The notes below the pieces were generated by a model. It made no database searches. It saw only the letters and a list, made by a program, of their open reading frames with translations, and was not told the DNA's origin. The position numbers were made by a program, and so were the translations under genes. Of a stretch of 64,000 bases of DNA, positions 34,954-43,922 are shown in pieces. Numbering within the stretch: the first letter of the stretch is position 1; each line of letters opens with the position of its first letter. This DNA is from UBA8941 sp963780545 (GTDB lineage Archaea; Thermoproteota; Bathyarchaeia; TCS64): contig CAWACK010000008.1 of the NCBI GenBank assembly GCA_963780545.1, forward strand, positions 1 to 64,000, in the 5' to 3' direction.

Positions 34954-35241
34954 TTACTCCTTAACTACCTTACAGTACTCATCAGGAGCCTCATAGCCCT
35001 TGTAGTTCGGATCCCTAACCGCCTTCATCCTCATTATCTCCTTAGCGATATACTCGAAGTTCTCAAAGATGTCCTTACCATACCCTCCTATCTCGACATA
35101 TCCGTAGTAAATCGGCTTGAACTTCAGCCAGTTATCCATAATAGCTTCACCGCATATCTCGTAGACTGACCCGATGTCTAAGAGCCCCTCCTTGACCAGG
35201 TAACCAACATAGTTGACGGTTGCGCGCGCGCAAATATCCAA
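34954..35241 (-). CDS. Small unknown protein, resembles the C-terminal part of DUF4760-type proteins
   Basis: A 95-residue soluble protein of unknown function. The segment KFKPIYYG...GKDIFENFEYIAKEI resembles the tail of the gene remnant at 45880-46045 (MDPIIGEF...GKRIFSEFEYLYKEL), so both probably belong to one family. From memory it recalls DUF4760. The first codons coincide with the palindrome TGCGCGCGCGCA at 35221-35232, so the true start may be further in. The gene may be a fragment, because family members usually carry an N-terminal membrane helix; a membrane ORF lies upstream at 35344-35586. Confidence 0.5.
   Translation of the reverse strand: MDICARATVNYVGYLVKEGLLDIGSVYEICGEAIMDNWLKFKPIYYGYVEIGGYGKDIFENFEYIAKEIMRMKAVRDPNYKGYEAPDEYCKVVKE
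35221..35232. repeat. Alternating CG palindrome, 12 bases
   Basis: TGCGCGCGCGCA is a perfect palindrome overlapping the start of the small gene at 35241. A second CG block (CGCGCGCGC) lies 85 bases away at 35317-35325. Confidence 0.8.
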
Positions 35242-35343
35242 ATGAACATTTCAGTAAATATTGTATTTACTGGATTGATTCTATGGTTCATGAAGAGACT
35301 CTTGACCCTGAGAACTCGCGCGCGCTAATTATCTAATCAGACC

Positions 35344-35586
35344 TCACTCGAGGATTGAAGCTACGTGTCCGCGCCTTTTATAGAGGTAAACACTCACAGC
35401 CAGAATAGCTGGAACATGAAAAATGCAGATCTCAAATATGGGATCAAGGAACATTAAGCTGGAACGCTGAACTGCAAATATTGTCAACGAAATGATACCC
35501 ATTATTATGGCTGTGTTTCTCCAAGAAACGAGATCTTCGGTCGTCAATCTTTCATACAAACACGGCCACCCGTAAAAAGGCTTCAC
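35344..35586 (-). CDS. Small predicted membrane protein, unknown
   Basis: An 80-residue open frame with two hydrophobic helices (about residues 27-43 and 48-68) and a basic end (YKRRGHV). No family recognised. It ends about 100 bases before the start of the unknown 95-residue gene and starts just after rpoK ends, all on one strand. It may be real or the separated N-terminal part of that unknown gene. Confidence 0.4.
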   Translation of the reverse strand: MKPFYGWPCLYERLTTEDLVSWRNTAIIMGIISLTIFAVQRSSLMFLDPIFEICIFHVPAILAVSVYLYKRRGHVASILE

Positions 35587-35591
35587 TAAAA

Positions 35592-35834
35592 CTAACTTAG
35601 GTCGACCAGGGCTATATCCTGGTGGGTGCCATTTGGCAGCGTCCTCCTTATTGTCATCGGGAGCACACCCTCCTTCAACTCTGCTAATGCGATATCTACA
35701 GGGTCGCTAACCTTTAGGGGTAAATCTACAAGAATTGGAGCTCCTAGCGAGACCTGGAGCGCACGCGCACCGGCGATCCTTGCCCTCTCAAAGCGCGTGA
35801 GCTTCGGGGGGCCAATCTGGACGTTGCCACTCAT
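35592..35834 (-). CDS. rpoK: DNA-directed RNA polymerase subunit K (Rpo6/omega)
   Basis: About 80 residues with the RpoK core: KLTRFERARIAGARALQVSLGAP, then DPVDIALAELKEGVLPMTIRR. It stabilises the assembly of the largest polymerase subunit. ATG 35834 gives the family-length protein; a TTG at 35858 would add eight residues. It lies directly behind the thermosome gene on the same strand. Confidence 0.9.
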   Translation of the reverse strand: MSGNVQIGPPKLTRFERARIAGARALQVSLGAPILVDLPLKVSDPVDIALAELKEGVLPMTIRRTLPNGTHQDIALVDLS

Positions 35835-35859
35835 AACAGACACTTCAAACAGTTTCAAT

Positions 35860-37542
35860 CTACATCATCGGTGGCATACCACCGGGCATGCCTCCCATTC
35901 CGCCCATACCACCCATACCTTCCTCGGCTCCTGGTGGTGGGCCCTTGCTCTTGGAGGAGGCGATGACGTCGTCGATCTTCAGCAGCATCGTCGCTGCCTC
36001 TGTCGCTGACTTTATCGCTTGGACCTTGACGACCATCGGCTCATAGACGTTGAGCTCCTCCATATCAGCAACCTTTCCATTTATACCGTCCACACCAACC
36101 CACTTCTGTCCTTTAGCGTGGCTACTCTGCAGTTCGGCCATTGCGTCGATGGGGTCCATACCAGAGTTCTCGGCAAGAGTTGTAGGGATTACTTCAATGG
36201 CGTCCGCAAAGGCAGCGACAGCTAGCCTCTCCCTACCCTTAAGCTTGGATGCGTATTCGCGGAGCTTTCTTGCGACCTCGATCTCTGGCGCACCGCCTCC
36301 TGCGACGATCCGTGGATCCTCGACAACGTCCTTGATAACAGATAGAGCGTCGTGAATACTCCTCTCAGCCTCGTCGACGATCCTCTCGGTTCCGCCGCGA
36401 ATCAGTATACTTACTGCTTTCGGGTTCTTACAACCCTCGATAAATAATAGTTTGTCATCGCCAATCTTCTTCTCCTCGACGGAGGCAGCGAACCCCGTAT
36501 CTGAGGCGGAAAGCTCGTCGACGCTGGAAACAACTTTTGCGCTGGTGGCCTTGGCGAGTGCCTCCATGTCGCTCTTCTTGAGACGGCGAGCCGCCATGAT
36601 TCCTTCACGTGCGAGGAAATGTTGAACCATGTCGTCGATTCCTTTTTGACAGAGCAGGACGTTAACACCCGCCTTCTTGACCTTCGCTACCATGTCTCGC
36701 AGCATCTTCTCCTCCTGGTCTAGGTAAGCCTGCATCTGATCGGGGGTCTCGATGCTGATCTTGCTGTCGAATTCGGTCTTTTCGATCTCCATTGCAGCGT
36801 TAATTAGGCCAATCTTTGCGTTTTTGACGGCTTTTGGCATATCGCTGTGGGAGACCTCTTTGTCTATGATAAGTCCCTTAATTAGCGAAGTGTCAGTCAT
36901 GGATCCGCCTGGCTTCTTCTCGATCTTTATCATATCGAGGTCAGCCTTCATATTCTTCTCCTCCTCTTCGGCGACTTGTAGAATCGCTTCTACAGCTATG
37001 TCACTTATGTATTCGCTGTGGCTGCTGACAAGTTTGCTTGCCATGCTGGTCATCGCAATTTTCTTTAAAGTCTTCTTGTCCCTTGGCTTGACCTTAATGG
37101 CGATGTCGTCGAGAATTTTGAGCGCTTGCTCTTGGGCATCACGATACCCATCGATAATGACAGTGGGGTGGATCTTCTTATCCATGAGATCCAATGCTTT
37201 CTCAAGGAGTTCACCCGTTAGCACGACAACGCTGGTTGTACCATCGCCGACCTCGTCATCCTGAGTCTTAGAGACCTCAACCATCATTTTAGCTGCAGGG
37301 TGTTGAACATCCATCTCTTTAAGCATCGTGGCACCATCGTTTGTGATTGTGACGTCGCCAAAACTGTCAACTAACATCTTATCCATTCCCTTGGGACCGA
37401 GGCTGGACTTAACAGCCTCGGAGACAATGCGTGCGGCCATGATATTGGAATTGCGAGCGTCGTTTCCTCTATTACGCTCCGTACCTTCCTTAAGAATAAT
37501 AATCGGTTGTTGACCAGCATCAGGTGCACTCAAAGTATCCAC
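35860..37542 (-). CDS. Thermosome subunit (group II chaperonin)
   Basis: A 560-residue CCT/thermosome subunit with the ATPase motifs (SSLGPKGMDKMLVD, NDGATMLKEM, GDGTTSVVVL, AGGGAPEIE) and the glycine/methionine-rich tail GGMGGMGGMPGGMPPMM. It folds cytoplasmic proteins in a double-ring ATP-driven cage. The start is GTG 37542 or TTG 37533. A TATA-like element sits at 37575-37583. Confidence 0.97.
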   Translation of the reverse strand: MDTLSAPDAGQQPIIILKEGTERNRGNDARNSNIMAARIVSEAVKSSLGPKGMDKMLVDSFGDVTITNDGATMLKEMDVQHPAAKMMVEVSKTQDDEVGDGTTSVVVLTGELLEKALDLMDKKIHPTVIIDGYRDAQEQALKILDDIAIKVKPRDKKTLKKIAMTSMASKLVSSHSEYISDIAVEAILQVAEEEEKNMKADLDMIKIEKKPGGSMTDTSLIKGLIIDKEVSHSDMPKAVKNAKIGLINAAMEIEKTEFDSKISIETPDQMQAYLDQEEKMLRDMVAKVKKAGVNVLLCQKGIDDMVQHFLAREGIMAARRLKKSDMEALAKATSAKVVSSVDELSASDTGFAASVEEKKIGDDKLLFIEGCKNPKAVSILIRGGTERIVDEAERSIHDALSVIKDVVEDPRIVAGGGAPEIEVARKLREYASKLKGRERLAVAAFADAIEVIPTTLAENSGMDPIDAMAELQSSHAKGQKWVGVDGINGKVADMEELNVYEPMVVKVQAIKSATEAATMLLKIDDVIASSKSKGPPPGAEEGMGGMGGMGGMPGGMPPMM

Positions 37543-37574
37543 CTTGAAACTAACCTAGCAAACCAGATACTCTC

Positions 37575-37583
37575 AATATAAAG
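37575..37583 (-). promoter_or_regulatory. TATA box for the thermosome gene
   Basis: Reverse-strand CTTTATATT lies about 37 bases before GTG 37542, consistent with a leader of about 10 bases. Confidence 0.5.
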
Positions 37584-37665
37584 GTTGCCTAATAACCCTT
37601 TCACGACGATTAGAACCGTTAAAGAGACGGAAAATCAAAAAAATTGATAAAAAGGGTTTAATAGA

Positions 37666-38577
37666 CTATTTTTCAGCCACTACTTTGTTCCTTATTGAAC
37701 CGATCTTCTCAATGCCAACCTCGACAATGTCACCCGGCTTGAGTAGACCAAGGGGATGGGCGGAGCCGACGCCTGAAGGAGTACCAGTGGCGAAGATGTC
37801 TCCAACGTCAAGTGTGATCCCTGCAGAGAGTATGCTTACGATCTTCTTGATGTTGAAGATCATATCGTTTGTGTTAGTGTGTTGCCTCTCAACATCATTG
37901 ACCTTACACCAGAGCTCCAGGTCTTGAGGGTCGCCGACCTCATCCTTCGTAACGATCCATGGGCCTGTTGGTGCGAATGAGTCGAGACTCTTACCCCTGT
38001 ACCACTGTTGGTGCTTCATCTGGAGGTCCCTAGCTGATACGTCGTCGAAGCACATGAATCCGACAATATGATCATAGACTTTCTCTTCTGGAATATTTTT
38101 TCCCTTCTTACCGATTATGAAGGCTAGCTCTGCTTCGTAGTCGAGCCTTTCAGTCACCTTCGGGTAGACGATGTTGTCGTATGGGCCCACGACGGCGGTC
38201 CAGGGTTTTGTGAAGAATATGGGTACTTGGGGGAGGTTAGGCGTACCCCCCTTGCTTCCTTCCTTCACATGCTCCGCGTAGTTAAGTCCCAGGCAGACGA
38301 TGTTTTTTCTCGGATGTGGGATAGGGGCCATCAGCTTCACTTTTTTTAGAGGAATAAGGTACTTGGAGTTCTCTGCAACCTTAACAGTCTTCTTCGCTTC
38401 AGACAATCCTTTCGAGCCGAGATCCAAGAAGCTGAGCATGTCGAGGTGCTCTATTTTCTCTCCTTTGAAGGAGCTACCCAAATGTGCCTTAAAAGCAGTA
38501 TTCAGGTCGAGGATATCGTCCCCGATTACGATCCCTATGCTCACCGCTTTACCGTAACGATAAGTGACTAGTTTCAT
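37666..38577 (-). CDS. Fumarylacetoacetate hydrolase family protein
   Basis: A 303-residue FAH-superfamily enzyme with the metal ligands in RLDYEAELAFIIGKKG and FDDVSARDLQ, the catalytic-loop segment SFAPTGPWIVTKDE, and the ending FATGTPSGVGSAHPLGLLKPGD. Members cleave or isomerise C-C bonds of diketo acids in aromatic degradation, or decarboxylate oxaloacetate. The substrate is not readable. Confidence 0.92.
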   Translation of the reverse strand: MKLVTYRYGKAVSIGIVIGDDILDLNTAFKAHLGSSFKGEKIEHLDMLSFLDLGSKGLSEAKKTVKVAENSKYLIPLKKVKLMAPIPHPRKNIVCLGLNYAEHVKEGSKGGTPNLPQVPIFFTKPWTAVVGPYDNIVYPKVTERLDYEAELAFIIGKKGKNIPEEKVYDHIVGFMCFDDVSARDLQMKHQQWYRGKSLDSFAPTGPWIVTKDEVGDPQDLELWCKVNDVERQHTNTNDMIFNIKKIVSILSAGITLDVGDIFATGTPSGVGSAHPLGLLKPGDIVEVGIEKIGSIRNKVVAEK

Positions 38578-38645
38578 ACCAATCTCTTAAAGCAACATGC
38601 TCAAGTTTTTAACATTATACGATTAAACGGGAGTAAGAACGAGGA

Positions 38646-39035
38646 ATGAATATTAAAACTCACGAGAAGATATCGAATCAACTCGTTGGCATGCCGATTG
38701 ACGTTGTGGATGGAGTCAGTGCGACAGCGGAACTCATAGCCAAAAATGAGATGGTCACAGATTCCTCAGGCCTTATTCATGGTGGCTTCACATTCAGCCT
38801 CGCTGACTACGCTGCAATGATCGCTGTAAATCATCCAAATGTTGTTCTAGGTTCAGCCCAAGTAAAATTTATTGCCCCTGTAAGAAAAGGGGAAACAATG
38901 AGGGCGAATGCCAAGGTTAAGAATACTGAAAATAGGAAAACGGAGGTCAGCGTAGAAATAGATGTGAATAGTAGAAAGGTATTCGAAGGCATCTTCATTT
39001 GTTACACACTCGAAAAACATGTTTTGGACAAATGA
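38646..39035 (+). CDS. PaaI-type hotdog thioesterase
   Basis: A 129-residue hotdog-fold protein with the motif GLIHGGFTFSLADYAA and the central strand VVLGSAQVKFIAPVRKGE typical of PaaI-like acyl-CoA thioesterases. It is divergent from the FAH gene; together they may act on aromatic or acyl-CoA intermediates (inference). Confidence 0.88.
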   Translation: MNIKTHEKISNQLVGMPIDVVDGVSATAELIAKNEMVTDSSGLIHGGFTFSLADYAAMIAVNHPNVVLGSAQVKFIAPVRKGETMRANAKVKNTENRKTEVSVEIDVNSRKVFEGIFICYTLEKHVLDK

Positions 39036-39115
39036 CAATTAAAAACAAAGCAGTAGACTAACCTAATTCTTTTATATTCGATACCAGTCAATAGACTGCG
39101 TTCAGGTGCGACAAA

Positions 39116-39496
39116 TTGACGATCGTCATTGATCCTTCAAAGCAAGGTCTCGAGAAAGTCCTAAGGGACTACCAGATTGAGGCTCTGCAGATCATTTGGA
39201 ACAGCGACAATAAGGGCATGACCTCAAGAGAGGTCTACCAAGCCGTAAACAGGTCATTGGGAAACAAGACAATCTCTAGGGCCTCAATAATCAACTTCCT
39301 CAACGACATGTGCGACGAGAGCGTCCTCAAGTTCGAGGAAGAGACCTGCAAAGGAGGAACCCGCAGGAAGTACTTTACTGGCCTCGATGAGGTAGGCTTC
39401 GAGAAACACGTGGCTAAGGTAGTGTTCAAGAGTCTTATGAAAGACTTCCCAACACAGACAAAAGAAGCTGTCGAAGAAGCCCTCAACGACAATTAG
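39116..39496 (+). CDS. BlaI/MecI-like winged-helix protein
   Basis: A 126-residue DNA-binding protein candidate. The segment ALQIIWNSDNKGMTSREVYQAVNRSLGNKTISRASIINFLNDM followed by the wing KGGTRRKYF matches BlaI/MecI-type winged helices. No beta-lactamase or sensor partner is nearby. Start TTG 39116. A T-run follows the stop. Confidence 0.78.
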   Translation: MTIVIDPSKQGLEKVLRDYQIEALQIIWNSDNKGMTSREVYQAVNRSLGNKTISRASIINFLNDMCDESVLKFEEETCKGGTRRKYFTGLDEVGFEKHVAKVVFKSLMKDFPTQTKEAVEEALNDN

Positions 39497-39499
39497 CTA

Positions 39500-39507
39500 T
39501 TTTTTTA
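39500..39507 (+). terminator. T-tract after the winged-helix gene
   Basis: Seven consecutive T residues a few bases after the stop codon are consistent with archaeal U-tract termination. Confidence 0.35.
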
Positions 39508-39550
39508 ATCGGATTCTTTAAACATCTCCTTTAGGGTAGTTTTTTAAGAC

Positions 39551-39772
39551 TTGCGAATTACTGTCGAGGTCAAAGCAGATTCCAGAGAGGAAAGCGTTGA
39601 GCGACTCGACGAGGAGCGCTACCTCGTCAGAGTAAAGGAACCGCGTCAGAAGGGAAAGGCCAATAAAGCAGTCCTTAAGCTTCTAAAAAAGCATTTTGGC
39701 AGACAGGTGACCTTAGTATCTGGAGTCACCTCTACAGTGAAGATCGTCGAATTATATGAGGATCAGGTTTAA
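39551..39772 (+). CDS. DUF167 (YggU-like) protein
   Basis: A 73-residue DUF167 protein with the conserved KEPRQKGKANKAVLKLLKKHF and the ending VTSTVKIVEL. The function is unknown. Start TTG 39551; it overlaps the upstream extension of the next gene. Confidence 0.85.
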   Translation: MRITVEVKADSREESVERLDEERYLVRVKEPRQKGKANKAVLKLLKKHFGRQVTLVSGVTSTVKIVELYEDQV

Positions 39773-39800
39773 GACCCATAGGTTATCCAGGAAGATACCT

Positions 39801-40442
39801 ATGGTCAAGGTCACCGAAAGGATCAGAGTCGTCGAGGTCTCTAAAGCTGACGGTCTTAGGACGGAGGTCTACATACTCGAATGTGACGGCGGTTTAATCC
39901 TAATCGACGTTGGATTCACCCCAAAATGCTTGCAGAACATAGGTGACGAGCTTGCGGATATGGGTAAGACATGGGGAGACATCAAACTCGTGTTGATCAC
40001 CCATGCTCATGATGACCACATTGCTAACCTTCCGAAGATTCTGGAGATAACTGGCGGTGTTGAGGTCATGCTCGGAGAGGACGACAGGGATTCTTTAAAA
40101 AAGCAAACTGGTATTGAAGCTGACATGGGGTTGGAACACGGAGACATCATAGAAGCCTGTGGGGGAATAGAGATCGTCCATGTCCCCGGTCACTCTTCTG
40201 GGAGCCTTGCCTTTTACTTCAGGGGCGAGAAAGCGATGATCGTCGGTGACATTCTCTTCGAGGATGAAAAAGGTAATCTCATCCCCCCTCCCGCGAAGTA
40301 CAGCGAGGACGTCGAATCAGCGACCAGGGGGATCAAACGGCTTCTCGACTACGACTTCGATGTTTTACTTCTAAGCCATGGAAAAAACGTGTTGATGGAT
40401 GCCAAAAAAAGAGTCGAGAAGCTCGTAGAAGTGACATCTTAG
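39801..40442 (+). CDS. Metallo-beta-lactamase-fold hydrolase
   Basis: About 213 residues with the zinc motif ITHAHDDHIAN (HxHxDH), later ligands in HVPGHSSGS and GDILFED, and a terminal LLSHGKNV. The substrate is unknown; small glyoxalase II-like enzymes look like this. ATG 39801 is preferred; the open frame back to 39756 overlaps the DUF167 gene and is basic, unlike the family. Confidence 0.88.
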   Translation: MVKVTERIRVVEVSKADGLRTEVYILECDGGLILIDVGFTPKCLQNIGDELADMGKTWGDIKLVLITHAHDDHIANLPKILEITGGVEVMLGEDDRDSLKKQTGIEADMGLEHGDIIEACGGIEIVHVPGHSSGSLAFYFRGEKAMIVGDILFEDEKGNLIPPPAKYSEDVESATRGIKRLLDYDFDVLLLSHGKNVLMDAKKRVEKLVEVTS

Positions 40443-40557
40443 TCGTAAGAGCACCTGACTTATTTCATCGACATTGTGTGAGGATCTATTCTCTATAAAA
40501 GGTGGCGGTGCTAAGATAGAAGAAAATCGCATACGCGTGAGAATACAGATAATAAGG

Positions 40558-40854
40558 CTAGCCGAAGTTAGCTAATACATCTTTAACTATCTTTCCAGGC
40601 TCGAAGCCGAGCTGCTTCGCCTTCGTTGTCGCTGCTTTTATGGGGGCGTTGAGGACGTCGTCGAAGGTTTTCACACCGCTCACTATGGCTGCCGCAGAGC
40701 CAAATTTCTCGGCTGCTTCAATGTTCAAGTAGCCACACATGACATAACCTTTGGCACCTTTGATGAGGAGGAGTGGTGGAGCACCATCTGGGAGCGTTGA
40801 CTTCATGGCTTGAAAGGTTTTCCCGCCTACTTCAATCTTCTCAATCTCGAACAA
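40558..40854 (-). CDS. DUF1805 protein
   Basis: A 98-residue protein matching DUF1805 (YunC-like): LPDGAPPLLLIKGAKGYVMCGYLNIEAAEKFGSAAAIVSGVKTFDDVL. The family has a compact alpha/beta fold and no proven function. It lies downstream of the ribosomal operon on the same strand. Confidence 0.85.
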   Translation of the reverse strand: MFEIEKIEVGGKTFQAMKSTLPDGAPPLLLIKGAKGYVMCGYLNIEAAEKFGSAAAIVSGVKTFDDVLNAPIKAATTKAKQLGFEPGKIVKDVLANFG

Positions 40855-40993
40855 GTTGAGTCGATAGATGTGCTAAAAGTTGAGATATAATCCCTTCGGG
40901 TGAGAGAAGCATTAGAATAATTTCAATTAAATGTACGTGTACAATTTCGGGTAAGGAAAAATAAAGGCCGAAGAGACTCAGTCTATTTTATTT

Positions 40994-41209
40994 TTAATTG
41001 GTCTTGGACTTGAACATTGTAAAACCACAGTTACCGCATGTGTAGCGATCACCGTGATCAGCCATGAAATAGCCACGTCCACACCTATTGCAGAAGGGGC
41101 GCTTACGCTCAAGTTTGCCGTCTTTGATCTCGTATTTCTTGTAGATCGAGTCTGCTCCCTTTGCAACCTTCTTTTCTACAGGCTTCTTATCGCCAGCCTT
41201 TTGGGACAT
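40994..41209 (-). CDS. rps27ae: Ribosomal protein S27ae
   Basis: About 71 residues with a lysine-rich start and a zinc ribbon (CNRCGRGYFM, then CGNCGFTMF). A small-subunit protein, without the fused ubiquitin found in eukaryotes. The ATG overlaps the S24e stop codon (TGATG). Confidence 0.95.
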   Translation of the reverse strand: MSQKAGDKKPVEKKVAKGADSIYKKYEIKDGKLERKRPFCNRCGRGYFMADHGDRYTCGNCGFTMFKSKTN

Positions 41210-41547
41210 CACTTCTTCTCCTCCACAGGTGTCACGGGGACCTCAGCGGGTTTGTCCTCCGACTTTTTGGCCTCCTTTCCCTTGTTGCGAGTAATTATGT
41301 ACTTAGGCTCCACTGCCAGCGCTGTAGATGCATCGTTGTAGACGTGGGCAACGCCTGTGGTTGTCCTTGTACCGGACTTTGCTTCCAAGCTGCGGACGTA
41401 GACGTTCTCAAGATCCGTCCTCATGAGGACAGCGATATCACGTCTAACATCGGCTCTGCTCGGAGTGGAGGCCTCAACTACCTTGAAGGCAAGCTCCTTC
41501 CTACCAACCACCTTGTTTATTTTGGTGGATGTAAGCTCCAGCTTCAC
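41209..41547 (-). CDS. rps24e: Ribosomal protein S24e
   Basis: A 112-residue S24e: KLELTSTKINKVVGRKELAF, TPSRADVRRDIAVLM and GTRTTTGVAHVYNDA, with a charged C-terminal tail (EEKK). It overlaps the DPCK gene by 4 bases and S27ae by 1 base in the conserved archaeal order. Confidence 0.95.
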   Translation of the reverse strand: MKLELTSTKINKVVGRKELAFKVVEASTPSRADVRRDIAVLMRTDLENVYVRSLEAKSGTRTTTGVAHVYNDASTALAVEPKYIITRNKGKEAKKSEDKPAEVPVTPVEEKK

Positions 41548-42035
41548 TGTCTATTCATCTCCATTCGGTTGAGAAATCCTCTGGCCCATTCCCGCCTCTC
41601 CTTCGACACGGTCACTACAACAAGCCCTTCCTTGGGCTGGCCGTAGGCTATCACCGAGCCGAGGGGCATCTCAGCCAACAGCGGGAGGACCAATAGGTCC
41701 TCTTCACCTTCCACGACTACCGCCACCCTCCTTTTAAGGGTTACCGCCTCCCTTAGGACTCGCCAAGCCTCTGCGCTAATTGTCGCAGGGGCGTTTCTAA
41801 CCTTGATTTCCTCCATACCGTGTTTTACGGGCTTGATCTCTAACCTAAGGGTCTTATTGTCTAAAACTACGATCTGAGGAGTTATTCCTGCAGCCAAAAC
41901 GTTAGCGGAGACGAAGTCACCAACGACCGCGAAAAGTGCAGGGGTCTCTTTTAATCTAACTTTGAGACGCGCAGCGGTCTCATTTGGCTCCCCCCTATAT
42001 AGTTCTCCTAGAGGAGTCTTTAATTCGCTGCGCAT
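41544..42035 (-). CDS. GTP-dependent dephospho-CoA kinase (DUF359)
   Basis: A 163-residue protein of the DUF359 family, shown in archaea to phosphorylate dephospho-CoA with GTP as the last step of CoA synthesis. Family segments are VVGDFVSANVLAAG, VRNAPATIS and the acidic VEGEEDLLVLP, then GSVIAYGQPKEG. Linkage between Spt4 and S24e is the usual archaeal arrangement. Confidence 0.92.
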   Translation of the reverse strand: MRSELKTPLGELYRGEPNETAARLKVRLKETPALFAVVGDFVSANVLAAGITPQIVVLDNKTLRLEIKPVKHGMEEIKVRNAPATISAEAWRVLREAVTLKRRVAVVVEGEEDLLVLPLLAEMPLGSVIAYGQPKEGLVVVTVSKERREWARGFLNRMEMNRQ

Positions 42036-42087
42036 CGATTCGGGTAGAACGAGGGTCTTTATAGTGATGTTTTTAGGATTATTGGTT

Positions 42088-42273
42088 TTAACGGATCTTA
42101 AGGGCGTACTGCCCCGCCTCTTTTAACTTCATCTTTTCAGCAAGTTGGCTCTTAGAAGCGTCGAGTATTATAACGAAGCCGAGGAAGTCCTCACTAAGTT
42201 CAGAGCCTTTACAGACAGGGCAGACGTTGTCGTTAGTTACGACTTTGCATATCCTGCATGCCTTCGGGGCCAT
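42088..42273 (-). CDS. spt4: Transcription elongation factor Spt4 (RpoE2)
   Basis: A 61-residue zinc-ribbon protein (CRICKVV, then CPVCKGSELSEDFLGFVIILD) that partners Spt5 on elongating RNA polymerase. It overlaps the rpoE1 stop by one base. Confidence 0.94.
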   Translation of the reverse strand: MAPKACRICKVVTNDNVCPVCKGSELSEDFLGFVIILDASKSQLAEKMKLKEAGQYALKIR

Positions 42274-42848
42274 TACTTCTTTTTCTCCTCCTTAGGGTTC
42301 TCCATCGCCTTTACCTCCTCCTCAATCCACTCTATCTTGCCGAGTTGTGGCTGGCGTGCTGTTACTCCTATCTTCCCTGAACTTCTGCCCTTTGGGAAGC
42401 TAACTGCTACCATTCTTACTCTGAAGAGGTCACCTCTCTGAATTGTACGGCCACTTTCCTTTCCAAGAAGTATACCCTGTCTCTCGTCGTAGCTAATGAA
42501 GTCATCCATTAGTTGGCTGACGTGGAGAAGTGCATCGACTGGCCCAATTCTGAGGAAGGTGCCGAAATCGGCTACCTCCACGACTTCCCCCTCAACGATC
42601 TCCTGGAGTTGTGGGAAGAAAGTCATGATGCTGAATGTTACCTGGTGATGGGTCCCCCCATCACCTGGGACGATACGACCTATCGGGTTGACCTCAACTT
42701 TGATTACGGAGATGACATATCCTAGGTCCTCGTCAACGAGGCCTTCATACTTACCACGTAGTTCTTCGTATGCGGCGGCGTCGAGCGGCTGACCGAATTT
42801 GTTTGGGCTGATCCTGATAGTGTCTTTCAAGGTGATGAGGTTAAACAT
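42273..42848 (-). CDS. rpoE1: DNA-directed RNA polymerase subunit E' (Rpo7)
   Basis: A 191-residue Rpo7 with the N-terminal RNP-like domain (DTIRISPNKFGQPL) and an S1/OB domain (GEVVEVADFGTFLRIGPVDALLHVSQLMDD). It forms the polymerase stalk with Rpo4. It heads the operon rpoE1-spt4-DPCK-rps24e-rps27ae. Confidence 0.95.
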   Translation of the reverse strand: MFNLITLKDTIRISPNKFGQPLDAAAYEELRGKYEGLVDEDLGYVISVIKVEVNPIGRIVPGDGGTHHQVTFSIMTFFPQLQEIVEGEVVEVADFGTFLRIGPVDALLHVSQLMDDFISYDERQGILLGKESGRTIQRGDLFRVRMVAVSFPKGRSSGKIGVTARQPQLGKIEWIEEEVKAMENPKEEKKK

Positions 42849-43177
42849 CGCATCGCCTCATGTTAGCCGGGCCGGGTTGATAAAAACGTTGTTGAAACTC
42901 ACAGCTCTACGTTCTATTATTCTATAGAGGAATGTCGTTGGAAGGAGGGTGTTTTTCAGCGTAGTTTGGAGTGTCAACCGATCTCACACGACCACACAGT
43001 CATTGTTTGGAGGTCCCGTATTAAAAGTAACACGTTTGTAGCCAGCGCGCGCGTTTAAAGACAAGGAGATGTACTTCGCCTCGATCAATTCGTTCTTCCT
43101 GCACAATAGAGTTGAGTTGCCTCGGGATTCGAGTTTCGTGTGCGTAAGATAGCTGATGCTGACAATGCTCATTTTCA
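42849..43177. other. 329-base spacer
   Basis: It holds the rpoE1 promoter at 42879-42887 and an alternating CG block (GCGCGCGCG) at 43045-43053. A 65-residue open frame on the reverse strand has no family resemblance and is not called. Confidence 0.5.
42879..42887 (-). promoter_or_regulatory. TATA box for the rpoE1 operon
   Basis: Reverse-strand GTTTTTATC lies about 35 bases before ATG 42848. A very similar AACGTTTTTAT element precedes ileS (54336-54346). Confidence 0.5.
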
Positions 43178-43642
43178 TCATTTATGGCTGGTTATTATGA
43201 GATTATTTATATTGAAGCCTTTAGACTTTACAGATTCTTTTAATTGGGAAAGGAGCACTTCATCCATTTTGGGAGTTCTACTCAGTATCCAAAGATACCT
43301 GCGGTTTGGCGAACCTACAACGGCATAATCATAGTCTTTACCCAGGTTAATAATCCAATAATCACCATAGAATGGCCAGAAGAAGGTTACTTTAAGTTTC
43401 GCTCCAGAGTTCTTATCAACCACTTTTGCCTTGCCATTTGCCTTATTCGGCTTGCCGTTTTTTATGCATTCGTTGAGCACAGATATGCTGCCATCTTCGG
43501 ATAAAGCATAAGTTGCCGTCGTATCATCGCAGCCTTCTTGAAATCTGGCTGGAAGGTGTGCAATCTCATACCATTTGCCTAGATATTTTTTAATATCGAC
43601 GTGCGACACGACTTCAAGCGTTTTATTTTCCTCTTTCGTCAA
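43178..43642 (-). CDS. Lipocalin (Blc-like), cytoplasmic form
   Basis: A 154-residue Blc-type lipocalin with the first structural motif YLGKWYEIAHLPARFQEGC and the family block YDYAVVGSPNRRYLWILSRTP. Lipocalins bind lipids or small hydrophobic molecules in a beta-barrel. Bacterial Blc is an outer-membrane lipoprotein; this one has no signal peptide or lipobox, so it should be cytoplasmic. Lipocalins are rare in archaea. It opens a stretch of A/T-rich spacers and bacterial-looking genes, so lateral acquisition is likely (inference). Confidence 0.88.
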   Translation of the reverse strand: MTKEENKTLEVVSHVDIKKYLGKWYEIAHLPARFQEGCDDTTATYALSEDGSISVLNECIKNGKPNKANGKAKVVDKNSGAKLKVTFFWPFYGDYWIINLGKDYDYAVVGSPNRRYLWILSRTPKMDEVLLSQLKESVKSKGFNINNLIITSHK

Positions 43643-43922
43643 AATAAATCACGCAGCATAAAAAGCAAGGCATAAATGTATAGGTTTCGGTGAATCTCAG
43701 CAATTAAATTTAACTCACAGACTGGGGCAAAGCGCGCATGCAATTTATAGCTAGGCTAACAATTAATTTCAGTTGAATCCATCAAATGAATCCCATTTAT
43801 GATTGAAACATTAGTTTTTACATGCACGCAATTAAGCAAATTGATATGAAAGAAAATTTTCTCCGCGATGATCATTTAAATGCAAATACTGTGCTAATAA
43901 GTCATTGTACGGAGGACATACA

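Noticed and set aside
35592..35858. RpoK start at TTG 35858
   Set aside because: ATG 35834 gives the family N-terminus; the extra eight residues are not conserved in character.
42984..43181. 65-residue reverse-strand open frame after the rpoE1 promoter
   Set aside because: Low-complexity composition, spans the alternating CG block, and has no ribosome-binding site or recognisable family.
43905..43922. Upstream TTG start for the Old Yellow Enzyme gene
   Set aside because: The extension codons are the GGAGG ribosome-binding site for ATG 43923.
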